Shown here piece by piece: positions 24,991-36,934 of a stretch of DNA of 64,000 bases (positions are counted from its first letter, which is position 1; every line of letters starts with the position of its first letter). The translations under genes and the position numbers were made by a program. Origin of the DNA: Emydura subglobosa (Eukaryota > Chordata > Testudines > Chelidae); assembly GCA_007922225.1 (NCBI GenBank), contig ML679961.1, forward strand, positions 64,236,249 to 64,300,248. The letters are read 5' to 3'. A model generated the notes under the pieces. The model saw nothing but the letters and a program-made list of their open reading frames with translations. It made no database searches and had not been told where the DNA came from.

Positions 24991-25710
24991 GGGAAGACGT
25001 TGGTCAAGCACAGGGACAAATCTATGCCCCCCCCCAACTTTAAATGGTGCTTTGCAGCCCTGGGAACAACCTTGTGTTGGGGCAGCACAGTTGGTGTGAT
25101 ATCTCAGATGAACAGATGAGCAAAGGTACAGGGAGAGGGTAGAAACCGAATGTTTGGAGGAAATCACAATCACAGAAAACACCTTCTCAGGAAACTACCT
25201 GCAGCTCTGCAGCCTCAGGCTGTGAACTTCTCAGCTCTCATCCACCAAGCACCACTTGGCCTGGTTAGTACTTAGGTGGGAGCCTCTGAGGAACACCTAC
25301 GTATTGCGGGAAGTAGTTCTGGTGACTCAGCAGAAGGCACTCTTCCTTGTGCCCTGTCCATGCTAGGTGACAATGCAGTGAAACAAACCACTCACTGGAC
25401 ACCTTGTGCCAGCTCAAGGTTGTGGATTCCTGACTCCCAAATGACTCTTTGGGCTTGCTTGACAAACTTTCAAAAGTTTTGGCCTGACTCGCTCTGTACC
25501 TCTTCCTCCCTTTCTGTCAAAAGGAGCTAATACAGATTACCTGCTAGAACTGGTGGAACAACAAACCATGATTTTCACCAAAAATTCCTCTCTTTTTCCC
25601 ATCAAAATGTCATCAGAATTTTGATTCTGTCCAATTAGCCCTACTACACATTAAGTGCTTTGCAGGATATGGATGAAAGTGCTGTGCATGCCAAATATCA
25701 TTACTTTTTG

Positions 25711-25900
25711 CAGTGTTGTTGTAGCTGTGTAGGTCCCAGGGTATTAGAGACACAAGGTGGGAGAGGTAATTTCTTTTATTGGACCAACTTCGGTTGCTGA
25801 GAGAGACAAGCTTTACACAGAGCTCAAAAGCTTGTCTCCCTCATGAACAGAAGTTGGTCTAATAAGAGATATTACCTCATCCACCTTGTCTCTCAAATAT
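25711..25900. mobile_element. Palindromic MITE, about 190 bp
   Basis: The left arm GTATTAGAGACACAAGGTGG, GAGAGGTAATTTCTTTTATT, GGACCAACTTC is mirrored by the right arm read in reverse: ATTTGAGAGACAAGGTGGAT, GAGGTAATATCTCTTATTAG, ACCAACTTCTG. The arms are about 70 bp with a short centre GCTTTACACAGAGCTCAAAAGC. The family is recalled as abundant in turtles. Confidence 0.75.
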
Positions 25901-26193
25901 TATTATTGTAATATTGAAGGAAAAGCCATTCAATCCTTCCACTCTGACAGTCAGTGGGAAGTATAGTCCAGGGTATAGCAGAGCTGGAAGTACTTTGCTG
26001 TACTGTAATTTTTCAGTGTGACCACAAGTTGGTTTTTAACTTTCATCAATCCAAATAATTTTACAAAGCAATCAGAGGTCTTAGTGGGTCTGGAATTTTT
26101 GCAAGTGACTAAAAATAGCTCAAGCAAGCTACTGGAAGCAACCAACGTCAGGAAGGAAGTAGAAGTAAAAGAGCAGGGTGTTGTGGATTAGAA

Positions 26194-26350
26194 GTAGGTT
26201 TACACTAGAAATACTACAGCAGCACAGCTGTTGACCTAGTGGTGTCTACACTGGGGCTTAGCTCAGCTTGACTCCAGCTCTTAAGGGAGTGAATTTTTTA
26301 CATCCCTGAGTGACAGAGATAGGTCAACTTAAGTTTTAGGTGTAAACCAG
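26194..26350. mobile_element. Short MITE with TAGGTTTACACT ends
   Basis: It starts TAGGTTTACACTAG and ends AGGTGTAAACCAG, an inverted pair. The interior GTCTACACTGGGGCTTAGC and TAGGTCAACTTAAG belongs to the family also seen at 39824-40365. Confidence 0.6.
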
Positions 26351-29082
26351 GCATGGCGCTGATTACACTGGGCAGAGATGTAGGAAGAGCTGATAATTGG
26401 AATAGGAGGGTGTTATGAACCACGGTCTTGACACTGAGCCTGCAAGGTTCATGGGAGCAGCCATGCTTCAACCATCTACCAGGCAGCCTGTTGGCCATGG
26501 CGTACCTGAGACCCATGAAGCCCAGTCCGACTGTGAAGCTCCATCCCTGATGCCCAATTGGCAAGGCCCTAGAGTGGCTGATTGGCCTGTTGGCCCTGCT
26601 TAAGCCAAAAGCAAGAACAGGAAGCTGTCTGAACCCCTGGGCTCCCCTCTGCTCTGTGTGTCTTGTACTACCTACTCGTAATACCTACCACCTGCTCCTG
26701 CGGGTTGATTTCCTGGCATCTGACTTGTGGCTCCTGACCTCAAGTTTGTCTCCTGATTATGACCTCCCGGTATCCTGACCGAGCTGACTTTTGACTCCTG
26801 TCTTATGACTGCAGGGTCTGGCTCTGACTACTAGCCTGGCTGTCCACGACCTAGCTGTGATACAGGGGGCAGGTATTGCACGTCATGACTGAGGTGCATT
26901 TGCAGAACTGTGGGGAGCCTAGGACTGGAATGACAGGACATGTTTCACAGAAGATTGTGCAAGAGCAGAGGTGCATGATAAGAAAGCTTGTGCGGCAGCA
27001 GGTGCACTCTGTCAGAATTTAGCCAGCACTGTCGCTCACCCTGTGAGCTCTGAAAGTCACAAAACTGAAACAGAAAGGAATCAGACCTGACATTCTCTTT
27101 GTTCTGTCTGGGAATATTATGCTAGGGTGTCTCAATTCTAATCTCTTGTTTTTAGTGTCTGACTCTCATTTGGTCTTATATTTGCCCTCACTTTAATACA
27201 AATTAAAATGCCACTCCCACCACCAGTCTGAGACTATGCAATCATTTATGACATTGAAGTAGAAATGCTAACATCTAAATAAAATTCTGGATAACATCCC
27301 TCTGGTTTGAAATCTAGTTTTGATTACACAGAATAGACCTTGGCTAGCCCTCCCTTGGTGCTGCCAGCTATCAGCTGTTGCTGTTGAGTGATTATGGTTT
27401 TGCCAAATGTATTTTGCTCCTGGTCCCCCCTTAAGGATATCCTGCTACCAGTACAGGATATCTTGATGAGGCTGGAAAGCATCTAGACTTGACTCATTCA
27501 CTGATATCTCCATCAAGTGTTTTCCTGCATTTATGTGCATGGACTTGTTCTGAATCAGTAATTCAGTTACAGCTAATGTTATTAGAAAGCCTACATTGAC
27601 TTGGATGGCAAGTTTAAATGTTGCTTGCCTCTCTGGCAAAAATAACACTCTTTGAATTATCTAACTGGTCTAGAGCTTGCATGCCTTTATTCTTTTTTCT
27701 GAAAATCAAATCAAAAGCTCCCAGTCTTGCGACACAGTCTACTCTGGCATGGTTCTAGAAATAAACTGTTGCTGGCCTGTCTGCCAAAGGTAACTGCCTT
27801 TGAACCACTTGTCTGCAGTTGAGAAATCCAGATCCTGAAAAGTCCAAATCTCGTCCTCCCCATTCACCACAGCCCTCTGCCGAGAGCACTGACAGAGAAC
27901 TCGTTCCTTGAAGCTCACCCTCAGACACCTTTAGTGGTGAACATCTCGCTGTCCCTACCATCTTCTCCCAAGACAGTGTGTGTGTAGTTGGCACCATCTG
28001 GGCCCACCCCTCTCACCTCTAGATAACAACTGAGTTCTCTTGCTGTGCTTTGCTCAGCCCCTTTTCCACCCTCCCCTCCCATAAAGTACCTGAAGTTTTT
28101 CCTCCACTCAGCCTCTCTTGCCACTCCCTCCTTACAGTGGGTCAGCGTGCTGCTGCTGAATTTGATGCCACACTCAGTTCACCCCCAGCTCTCCTCCTGG
28201 TTCTTGTTTGGCTGGCAGTGAACTTGATGCTTTACTGGCCCAGGTCACACTCTACTTTGTCCTGGACTTCTGGGCAACAGGATTTTTTCCAGCCTTCTGG
28301 GAACTATATTTGAACCTAGTGGTGGTAAATACAATGCATACCTTTCAACACCCCCCCCCAAGCCCTGAGGACCAAGCAGTGCAGTAGAATGATCTGGGGA
28401 CTTTGCTCAGTGCTTCTTTCCCATCTCATTATGTTCTTTACTGGTTACAGCGCTGAAAGGTGATCAGGTAGCTGACAGCTGGAAACTGGGTTAGGAAGGC
28501 ATGGAGAGAATCCCACCCTGCCATACCTCTGCTGCCAGACACTCTCCTCTCCTTGTGAGCCCAGCTATACACTCACACATGAAGCAGCTGGTAACTGCCA
28601 ACTTCAGTTTCCACTCGATCTGGGAGCTGGCAGAGAAAGTCGCAGTTCCCAGAATGAAGCTGAGGCATTGTCTCAGACGCAATGCTAGGGAAAGGGGAAG
28701 CGTGCGCGTGGGCAGAGGGGGTGTGGGAAAGGGAGAACCGCTGCTAGTTAGAAATCAATGTCAATATTAATAGCAGTGGTTGCCAGATTGATGGTTGTGG
28801 TTACACAATACCCTTTGTCATCCCAGGACATGCAGTCAGCTTGGACACTATTAGTAGAGACAGCCCCAGGTGCAAGAATCCTGATTTGGAATTCAAACCT
28901 CCAAAAGTTCAGAGCTGTTTGGATCCAGGGTTTACATTCAGTCCATTGTATAGAGATGGGGCCAGATTCAATACCCAGATCCAGGCTTGGATTCAGGCAC
29001 ACGTATCCCATACCTTCACCCCCATCCCCCAAAGTACAGGAGTGTTTGGAACTAAAGCGAGGGTTTCTACCCATCTCCAGTG
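26351..29082. other. Intron sequence, nothing assigned
   Basis: Part of the last GALNT16 intron. It has C-rich runs (around 28351) and no bounded element. Open frames are short and unsupported. Confidence 0.4.
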
Positions 29083-29860
29083 ATAAGAACGGCCGTACTG
29101 GGTCAGACCAATGGTCCATCTAGCCCAGTATCTGGTCCTCTGACAGTAGCCAGTGCCAGGTGCTTCAGAGAGAATAAACAGAGCAGGTAATCACCAAGTG
29201 ATCCATCCCATCACCCATTCCCAGCCTCTGGCAAACAGCAATCCTTGCCTATCCTGTCTAATAGCCACTGATGGACCTGTCCTCCATGAACTTATCTAAT
29301 TCTTTTTTGAACCCCATTATAGTCTTGGCCTTCACAACATCCTCTGGCAAGGAGTTCCACAGTGTGCCTGGTTGTTGTGTGAAGAAATACTTCCTTTTGT
29401 TCATTTTAAATCTGCTGCCCATTAAGTTCTTCTGTTGTGAGAAGGAGTAAATAACACTTCCTTATTTACTTTCTCCACATCAGTCATAGATTTTATAGTC
29501 ATGATTTTATATCCCCCCTTAATTGGGACTTTTCATCTTGGAAAAGAGACAGTCTTATTAATCTCTCCTCACATGGAAGCTTTTCCATACCCCTTATCAT
29601 TTTTGTTGCCCTTTTCTGTACCTTTTATAATTCCAATACAACTTTTTTGAGATGTGGGCATCCCATGGATTTATAAAGAGGCAATACAATATTTTCTGTC
29701 CTATTATATATCCCTTTCCTAACGGTTCCTAGCATTCTGTAGCTTTTTTCACTGCCACCGCACAATGAGTGGATCAGAGAACTATCCACAATTACTCCAA
29801 TTATCTCTTTCTTGAGTGGTAACAGCTAATTTAGACCCCATCATTTTATACATATATGTA
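29083..29860 (-). mobile_element. CR1-clade LINE fragment, 3' part
   Basis: Read on the minus strand it encodes decayed pieces of the CR1 ORF2 C-terminus: SKLAV-TTQE, GTLWNSLPEDVVKAKTIMGF and KKELDKFMEDRS, equivalent to the CR1 patterns HWNRLPREVVESPSLEVFK and LRGDLI. The element is broken by stops and frameshifts. It continues at 31011 after a younger insertion. Confidence 0.8.
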
Positions 29861-31010
29861 AGCGGGGGAATGGTCCCGCTATTGTGGGGAACTGTCCTGG
29901 CTTATACACTACCCTGGTGGAATTGATTAGCAAAAGGATCTCAGTTCTTGCGCCCACTCCCTTTATCCAGAGGCCTGCCTGACCTCGAGAACTCCCCTCC
30001 CACTCTCCTGTGTGACAGGATTCTCTAACCCCGACAAGGCTGGGCCCAGGATTCCTGGGGGCACGACTCCCAATCTTGTCATGGTCACTTAGGGCAGGGG
30101 ATTGGATGTCCCCACTCCAGGGTACTCTCTCTGCACTGGACGCTTCCCCGACCCACTGATCATTGCATATAATTCAAAGCAAATATAATTTATTAAACAG
30201 CAACCAATTAAAAAATATGGAAAAAATGGGAAAGGTTAAAGGAAAACACCTAACACTGCCCCCTGAGCACGGAGACACCACACATGGCATCTCTGGGGTG
30301 TAAGGGACAGTCACAGTCTGTTTCTCACACGTCACAGGCCTCCTGCCTAGGCCCTGGCTGTGCTGCACAGATGCAGTGGCTCGGATACTTGCTCTGGTGG
30401 TGGCCACATGCTCCCAAGCTCTAGGTGGCAGGACTCTTCTTCCCAGGGTTGGGTCCCCCCATCGGGGTCACAATCCCCCTTCAAGTCTGGCCTGCAGGGC
30501 CTCTTGGCTGGTGGCATCTCCCTGCACTGGGTCCTGCCCAGGCTCCCCTCGCCTTCCCCAGCTGTTCACCACACCTAGCTCCAGATGGCTCCAGCCCCAG
30601 CCGCACTCTGCTTCAGCACAGCTGCTGCTCTGCCTCCAGCTCAGCTCCGGGGGATGCTCCTCTGTCCCCTCTGGCTCTGGCTGTTGTGGCTCTGCTCCCA
30701 GCACAGCTTGGCTCCCTAGGCTGCTTCTCTGGTTCTCCCTGGCTCTGAGTGCTGCTTTCTCCTTAGCTCAGGCTGCTCTGCCCAGGCAGCTCCAGCTCAC
30801 ACGGATGACAGGGCCTCCTGGCTGCCACATTGGCCTGTCCGCCCTGTCACTCAGGCTCACCTGGAGCATTGGCCTCTCCCCCCAGCCCTGGGGACTGTCA
30901 GTCTCAGGGTCCTGATTTCTCATCGACCCTTCCCCTGTCCTTTGGTACTGAGAGATGGCCAACTAAAAAAACCCTTCTAAGTTTCAGTAAGGAGCCAACT
31001 GTCCCCTTAC
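29861..31010 (-). mobile_element. 1.15-kb insertion in the CR1 copy, LTR-like
   Basis: The insertion cuts the CR1 relic between its KMMGS and MHIGKRN segments. The direct repeat ATGTA is at 29856-29860 and 31011-31015. The ends are GTAAGCGGGGG and, inverted, GTAAGGGGAC, so they form a short inverted pair. A minus-strand AATAAA is at 30189-30194 and the body is C-rich with no coding capacity. A solo LTR on the minus strand is my best reading; a DNA transposon is the alternative. The 179-codon open frame at 30376-30915 is a by-product of the C-rich body. Confidence 0.6.
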
Positions 31011-31200
31011 ATGTAGACGGGATTACGTTTCCCAATGTGCATTATTTTGCATTTATCAACATTGAATTTCAGCTACCATTTTGTTGCCCAGTCACCCAGT
31101 TTTGTGAGGTCCCTTTGCAACTCTTCACAGCCAGCTGTGGACTGAACTATCTGGAGTAGTTTTGTATCATCTGCAAATTTTGCCACCTCACTTCATTATG
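31011..31200 (-). mobile_element. CR1-clade LINE fragment, continuation with FADD motif
   Basis: Minus-strand reading gives AKFADDTKLLQIVQS, ELQRDLTKLGDWATKW and LKFNVDKCKIMHIGKRNP. FADD is the reverse transcriptase catalytic box and the rest follows CR1 order, joining directly to the fragment ending at 29860. Confidence 0.85.
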
Positions 31201-33098
31201 TGAAACATTTACACAAAATGCCTGTTTACAGACTGTCAGCAAAATCATTTGCTAGGTCAAGTCCTTGATTTGAGTCCAGCTCCTCCACGTAAGGCAATGG
31301 AAAACAATGACTCACATCCTTAAGAGGCTGGCTCCACGTTTTTGGCGTGCATATCTTTATAATGAGCCCATGATAAAACTGTCACATTGATGCTCTGGAA
31401 ATGACTCCAATGTCAAAATGAATCCACATGTATGAGTGTGGACTGATTTTTTTTTAGCACTTCTGGCTAGCGGGGCCCACATGCCTCTCCCGTGCAGAGA
31501 GGACACTGGCCCTGCTGTGCTGGGGAAGCAAGCAGAGGTGGAAGAAGCTTGCGTTGAATGTGGGGGGGCTGAAGTTTGGTGTCTGGGGCGTGCACCAAGG
31601 AGCCAGGGGGTCAGGGTGCAGAGGGAGCTTGGACAAAGGCCAGACGCTTTGGCAGCTGCAGGGGTGGGGGAGGGTGGCAGGGCAGGCACTTATCTTGGCC
31701 TCCGCGATGTGTGACAGGCAGAGGAAGCAATGAGGGTAGGGTTGCTGTGGCAGCCTGGTGTCCCTGCTCCCCTGTCCCAGGCACCCAGACCATCTGCCCA
31801 TCCAGCACCCTGCTCCCTCCCCCAGCTGCTGCTTTAACCCAACTGGCAGCATCTCCTGCCTGGTGGGGAAACAACCCTCCCCCCATCCCAGAAATGATGT
31901 AGCTCCACCCAGCTGCCCCTTCTCCGCCCGGTCCAGCTCCAGCCCCATTTTCCCTGAGCTGGGGTGGGGCTAGGCTGGAGGAGGAGTGGGGTCTGGGCTG
32001 CCCTGTCTTTCACTCACTTTAGGCACAGAGGAAATACTGTGGTAACGAACATCAGCCTCCACAATATTGCCATTTTAGGGGTGCTAGCCCCCATGGCTCC
32101 CCTAGTTCCACCCTCCCTGGGAAGAGGGGGAGGCTGATTTTGGCAGCTGCCAGGATCCTCTCTGCTACTGGGAAGCGGATCCTGTGAGGCATGTAAGAAG
32201 AGTGAAGTGACCTAATTAGGGGTGTGGGTGGTCACCAAGAGGAAAAAAGACCCAGAAAAGTATAAGCCACCTGAGTTCATCTTGCAGGGTTAAATTTCAA
32301 TGGTGAGAGTTTTCCCAGCATATTCACAGTGACCGCTCTTTGAGGGGCTCCTGCATTAACCAACACTCTGGTGACATCTATGCTCATGGTTCCCAGAGAT
32401 TGGCATGGCTAAATGTCAGACGCTTTCAAAATCACTTTTCTTTTGGCAAGGGCTAAATTCAGACACGTCTGGTATTTTAGAGCAGATGGGGATGGGGACT
32501 GGTTATAGGCTATGTGCTTCATGCCTCGAGGCTACCAAGGCAATAGGCACCTTAGAAAAGACACCAGCACAGCCCTGCATCATGCAGTGTTTGTTCTCCC
32601 TTGCTACTGAGGGAAGCAGAGAAGTCAGGAACAAAAAAGAACTAGTAAGTCATCGAGCCATTCATTTTCTGACAGTGCAGGATCGTTCCCCTATTGTGCT
32701 TTGTCCAGTCCAGTTAGCAACTTAGGCCCCATACCCAATTTGGTCCTGGCTATCTGAAACACCTCTCTCCCCACCTTGAGAAGTGAGGTCAGCTTTGAGT
32801 GGTAAGCACATTTTACATATCTCTAAATAAATAAGTAAATGACGAAGCTTTCACCACTTCTCTTGGGTATCTCAGAGCCATGTAATCTATATCCTACCCC
32901 TGGTAAGGGGAAGGGTCACATCAAAGTTCATGAAAGACAAGACATGTACAAGTGGGGGATGAATCCTCGAATCTAAAGATGGAAGAGACCTTTTAGGTTA
33001 TATGGTCACCTTGCGGGTGCCAATTCTTGCCTTTGGGCTGCACTGATACAGCAACACCAGCATGTGACAGTGACAGCATTATGAAGGTGGTACAATAC
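31201..33098. other. Intron sequence, nothing assigned
   Basis: A GC-rich block at 31470-31990 yields open frames on both strands without family resemblance. I see no exon or bounded repeat. Confidence 0.4.
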
Positions 33099-33215
33099 CT
33101 GTCTGCCATCTTTCTGATTGCATGCTTCCAGCGTGATTTGTGACCCGGTGGAGAAGGAGGTGATGGAGAGACACTTGTCCTGCTGTCTAATTAAAGGGTC
33201 ACTGAATACCCACTC
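33099..33215 (-). CDS. GALNT16: GALNT16 coding exon 12 of window: lectin beta repeat
   Basis: This 117-bp exon has acceptor CATCAAAG and donor GTATTGTA, both non-optimal but consistent in phase. It encodes 39 residues from EWVFSDPLIRQQDKCL to ACNQKDGRQ. KCLS and ITLEAC are the paired cysteine segments of the beta trefoil repeat. Both borders are phase 0 and the exon equals one trefoil repeat unit. A 12-kb intron follows. Confidence 0.93.
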
Positions 33216-33500
33216 CTTTGATGGAGAAAACAAAGATATAGATTCCATCATTATGGTAGTGATGATATAACAGAAAAATGAGCCAAATCTTGGAGTCCTC
33301 ATTGAGTCCTTACCAGAGAAGAGACTCCCATGGACTAACCTGGCAGGTCAGCCACCATGCTTTGAAGTCTGTGCTCAGGTTTGGGGAATCCTGATATGTG
33401 AACTTCAAAGCCTGCTGGCTGGCTTGCAATAGTCATATTGCCTGGATTATCCATGGGCTTCAGGTGTCTCCCTGCACAATACCTTATATAATCAGGCATG

Positions 33501-33615
33501 TGACAAAGTGGGTTTCTGCCCACGAAAGCTTATGCCCAAATAAATTTGTTAGTCTTTAAGGTGCCACAGGACTCTCTTTTTTGCTAAAAACAGACTAACA
33601 CAGCTACCCTTCTGG
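33501..33615 (+). repeat. Dispersed turtle-type repeat (CACGAAAGCTTATGC family)
   Basis: GGTTTCTGCCCACGAAAGCT, TATGCCCAAATAAATTTGTT, AGTCTTTAAGGTGCCACAGG and AGACTAACACAGCTACCC is a highly repeated sequence that I recall from turtle genomic DNA. Its class is not clear to me. Confidence 0.7.
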
Positions 33616-33863
33616 AACTTATACAGCCAGGGTTTCTCCTGGCCTGCAAAGCAGGTAGGACCCTGTCTTCTAACTGATACAATGGGCAACTGTTTCTGAT
33701 TATTTTACATAATAGGCAAATTCACTCCCTCCTTCCCACAGGAGTCAACAGTGATTGTCTAATGCGAACAACAGACCATTTAGCAAGTTAGGCAAAACAC
33801 ATACATTTAAACCCACACATCACACACAATCCATAGAAAATAAGCCATTTCATTCATTTCATT

Positions 33864-33961
33864 GCCACCCACCCCACCAACTATTATAGGTTATTATTCA
33901 CTGGAACAGTTATAGATAACCCACCCCACCAACTATTAAGGTTATTATTCACTGGGACAGT
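33864..33961 (+). repeat. Two-copy tandem duplication, about 54-bp period
   Basis: CCACCCCACCAACTATTATA followed by GGTTATTATTCACTGGAACA is repeated at 33919 onward as CCCACCCCACCAACTATTAA and GGTTATTATTCACTGGGACA. The copies differ by only a few bases, so the duplication is recent. Confidence 0.85.
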
Positions 33962-35519
33962 CACCAGGGAAGAGAGACCGAGTGCAGTAAATTTCAGCGA
34001 TGTCAAACAATGGTGAAATGGCAGAGTGAGTCAGATTAAATGGCATGTTGGATGCTGGCTGCAAAGTTGCTCCCAGCAGATAACAGATGTGAATGAGCAT
34101 TTGCTGGCATGAACTAGCATACTGTGTCCCTTTGCTTACTCAGGATGCTTCCCTGCTGTAGCATGGCTGTCAAATGAGAAAATCTTGGACTGGTGTAATG
34201 TAGTCCCCCATTGAAGTTAGTGAGATTATGCCAATTTACAGCAGCTGGGGTCCTGGCTGCTGCTTACCGTACAGTGTGGCTTTACTCTGAAAAGTTATTG
34301 TAAAAATGGCACCTTCTTACTCAACAGATCTTTCCCCTCTGAGTATTATGTGCTGATTTTTAGTGACAAAATATTTCCCCCCTATATCTTACATTTGTTA
34401 GCCCTGTGGAGCCCACACAGCTTCAGGTTTGGGACCTGATTTCTATTCTGGCTTGTCCATCATCAACAGAGTCATTAACTAAACTCCAGCTGCAGAGCCA
34501 AATTCTCCCCTCAATTACTCCTGGGCAAGCCCATTAAGGACAGATTCTGGCTTAGAGAATCTCTGTTACTCGTGGTGATGTGCCTGACTTTCAGATCCCA
34601 GGTGGAGTCTGCAGGACTGGCAGCTAGGAAAAACCCACACATCTTTTTCTCTTAACCTGGGTATGTTTGCTCTGGAGCCAATGAGAGACAAGCTGACTCC
34701 CACAATGCTGTCTTACTAAATCACTTCTCACATTAGAACTGCGCTTTGGTATAATTTTATTTAAAAAGGACAGTGTGGGGTCAAATTGGACCCACAATGT
34801 AGCTTTTGTAAAAGTCCTTTTTTTGTTTTGTTTGTCCCCCTCCCATGGAACAAGCCGTGGGGCCTGCACACAAACCCTGCCGATCCACATGATTTTGGGG
34901 AGGTGGGGGAGGATTTGTGTTGGCTCTGGTAACATGCTGCTTGGTAGCACGGCTGCAATCGCTAGCGTTGGAAAATTATTTAAGTTATATTCATCTGTGG
35001 TGTTATTAGTAACAAAGAAATCCGATTTCTTTAAAAAATGGCTTTTTAACCAGACACTGCCCTTTTAATACAAACACTCTTTTGAAAAGTACTTTAAAGA
35101 TTTTTATTTAAGAGCAGGCTTAAATTCTTGAATAAGTATTTAAATATACTCTTCTGGTAATTATAGCAAAGATTTCAATTTCCACTGTGCCCATTAGGAG
35201 TGTATTAACCACCTCAGAATCCTGTGAACATTTGTACTGTGCCCAAAAAGTGGTGTCTGTAAAAGATCCTATGGACCCAGGTCAAATACTCCAGTGTAAC
35301 AAGTGAACCCTAGTGCCCCTTCTTTACTGTACTTCAGTGCCTAGATACTATGGTAATTGGTATAGGGATGAGATAAGCAGCGGGAATGAGAAGTATCTCA
35401 TCCTGAGTGCACCCATTAGCGCTCAAGGGGTTAATGGAATATTGCATGTGAATCTGTATATGTCCATTAATGCACATCTCACTGTATTATATGACTATGT
35501 CTAATACAGTAGATCAGGT

Positions 35520-35840
35520 GCACCCAAACTTTGTCCAATTGAGAGCCTTGGTAACAATTTGCCACGAAGCCCAAGGCTCACACTGAATTTGCATAAAATG
35601 GGGACAACTGAGGCCACCCCATCTTGGAAACAGAAGTGTGGCCAATGGAGAATACAAGTCCCAGCATGCAATGCTTCAGTTCAGTCTGAGCGGTTTACTT
35701 GTGGGCCACATTGTCAAACCATGTGACCCACATATTGTCCACCACCTACAGCAGAGAGACTGTAATTTATTAGTAAGCTGTGCAGAAGCTGCTACTATCG
35801 ACTGTCAGGACATACTGCCTAAGGTCTCCGATTTTCTGAA
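35520..35840 (+). repeat. hAT-like dispersed repeat
   Basis: GTGCACCCAAACTTTGTCC, then TTTGCATAAAATGGGGACAA, CCAGCATGCAATGCTTCAGT and GTGGGCCACATTGTCAAACC resemble the hAT MITE group with TTTGG-ended termini. It is related to 52560-52820. Borders are uncertain. Confidence 0.4.
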
Positions 35841-35943
35841 GATCACACACCTTTCCTAAACATTTACCCTCCCAGTACCACTGCGTCAAAGGTGCTAAAA
35901 AGCAGCATGCAGGAGTAAAGAACCAAGTTCAAGCCAGCCTCAC

Positions 35944-36085
35944 CTGGGTGACAGGGGGATTGCTTACTGTCCCTTTACAGTTTCCCACACCAGCCAGAGA
36001 ATTTCCTGCTGTATCCTGTCCCCAAGACTCCAGGCAATTTCCTCCTTGTCTGATGATCCCAGGAATCAGCTCCTTTTCAGGGACC
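35944..36085 (-). CDS. GALNT16: GALNT16 coding exon 11 of window: linker and lectin alpha repeat
   Basis: This 142-bp exon has acceptor TTCTCCAAG and donor GTGAGGCT. It encodes the interdomain linker (VPEKELIPGIIRQGG) and the alpha repeat of the ricin-type beta-trefoil, with NCLESWGQDTAG and GNCKG. It ends in phase 0 just after a Gln that forms Q-E-W with the next exon. The usual sugar-binding CLD is CLE here. Human GALNT16, as I recall it, also has CLE, so this is probably a feature of the paralogue and not damage. Confidence 0.94.
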
Positions 36086-36934
36086 CTTGGAGAAAACCAA
36101 CAACATTTGCATGACACCTTATATCTAGAAGCATTGTACATTTTTATATCACACTTACTCCAACCACCACTGAAATGCATCCACCTCTAAAGTGGAAAAC
36201 AGCATGCAGTGACACCGCACAAGCGTTGGAGCCAGCAAATGAAGAATATTATATCCAATAGAAATGTCTGAGGGAATTGAAGGAGGCAGAATGTGAGTTA
36301 GGATTTGGCCAGAACCTGGGTTAGCATCCCTTACTTTCAAAAAGGGCTATGGGATCCTTAATATCTCCACGCAGTTAGGACTTCAGTGTTGCATCTCATC
36401 TGAAAGACAGCACTTCCAGCAAAAACCTGTGTCTACACTCGCCTTTTTCCCTTGCAAAATTTTCCTATTGCTACCACCAGTTCATCTTCACTGTGGTAGC
36501 ACCTAGCACTCTGCTAGTGTAACCAGGGCTTCGGCCAGCCATCAACTTTTTAACCACCATACCATCAAACCCTACTTGGTCCTAGGCTTTGTCTAGACTA
36601 GGAATTAAAGGAGTGCTGGTAGAATATGTTAGCTAACATGATCTAATAACACAGCCCTCCTGTCGATATGGCAGCTCACTAACATGGGTACTGACCCATC
36701 TAAGTACTGGGGCAGACGCAATTCCACTTAGTTTTCTCCTTGTGGGCTCCAGGCTGTATGTGATTATGTATTATTGTGTCTAATGGTTAATCTGGCCCTG
36801 GATTTTGGTAGATTTGGCAGCAAAAATGCTGGAGCCTTTGATTAGAGGGAGCTGTACTCCACACTTTCAGCAATGCCATATGCCTGTATACAAACCAGAC
36901 CTTAACAAGCAGCATTGTTTCAGATCCCTGAGTA

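Noticed and set aside
30376..30915. 179-codon open frame on the plus strand
   Set aside because: It lies in a C-rich LTR-like insertion, has Ser/Leu/Pro-rich low-complexity translation, no domain and no splice context.
31454..31948. 164-codon minus-strand open frame
   Set aside because: GC-rich intron sequence with open frames on both strands; Pro/Gly/Ser-rich translation without domains.
32125..32160. Minus-strand TGGCAGCTGCC as the end of the lectin domain
   Set aside because: It looked like the C-terminal WQLL of human GALNT16, but upstream sequence lacks the CLE and Q-Q-W context; the true exon is at 20965-21102.
33864..33961. CRISPR array
   Set aside because: Only two adjoining copies without regular spacers, in a vertebrate intron.
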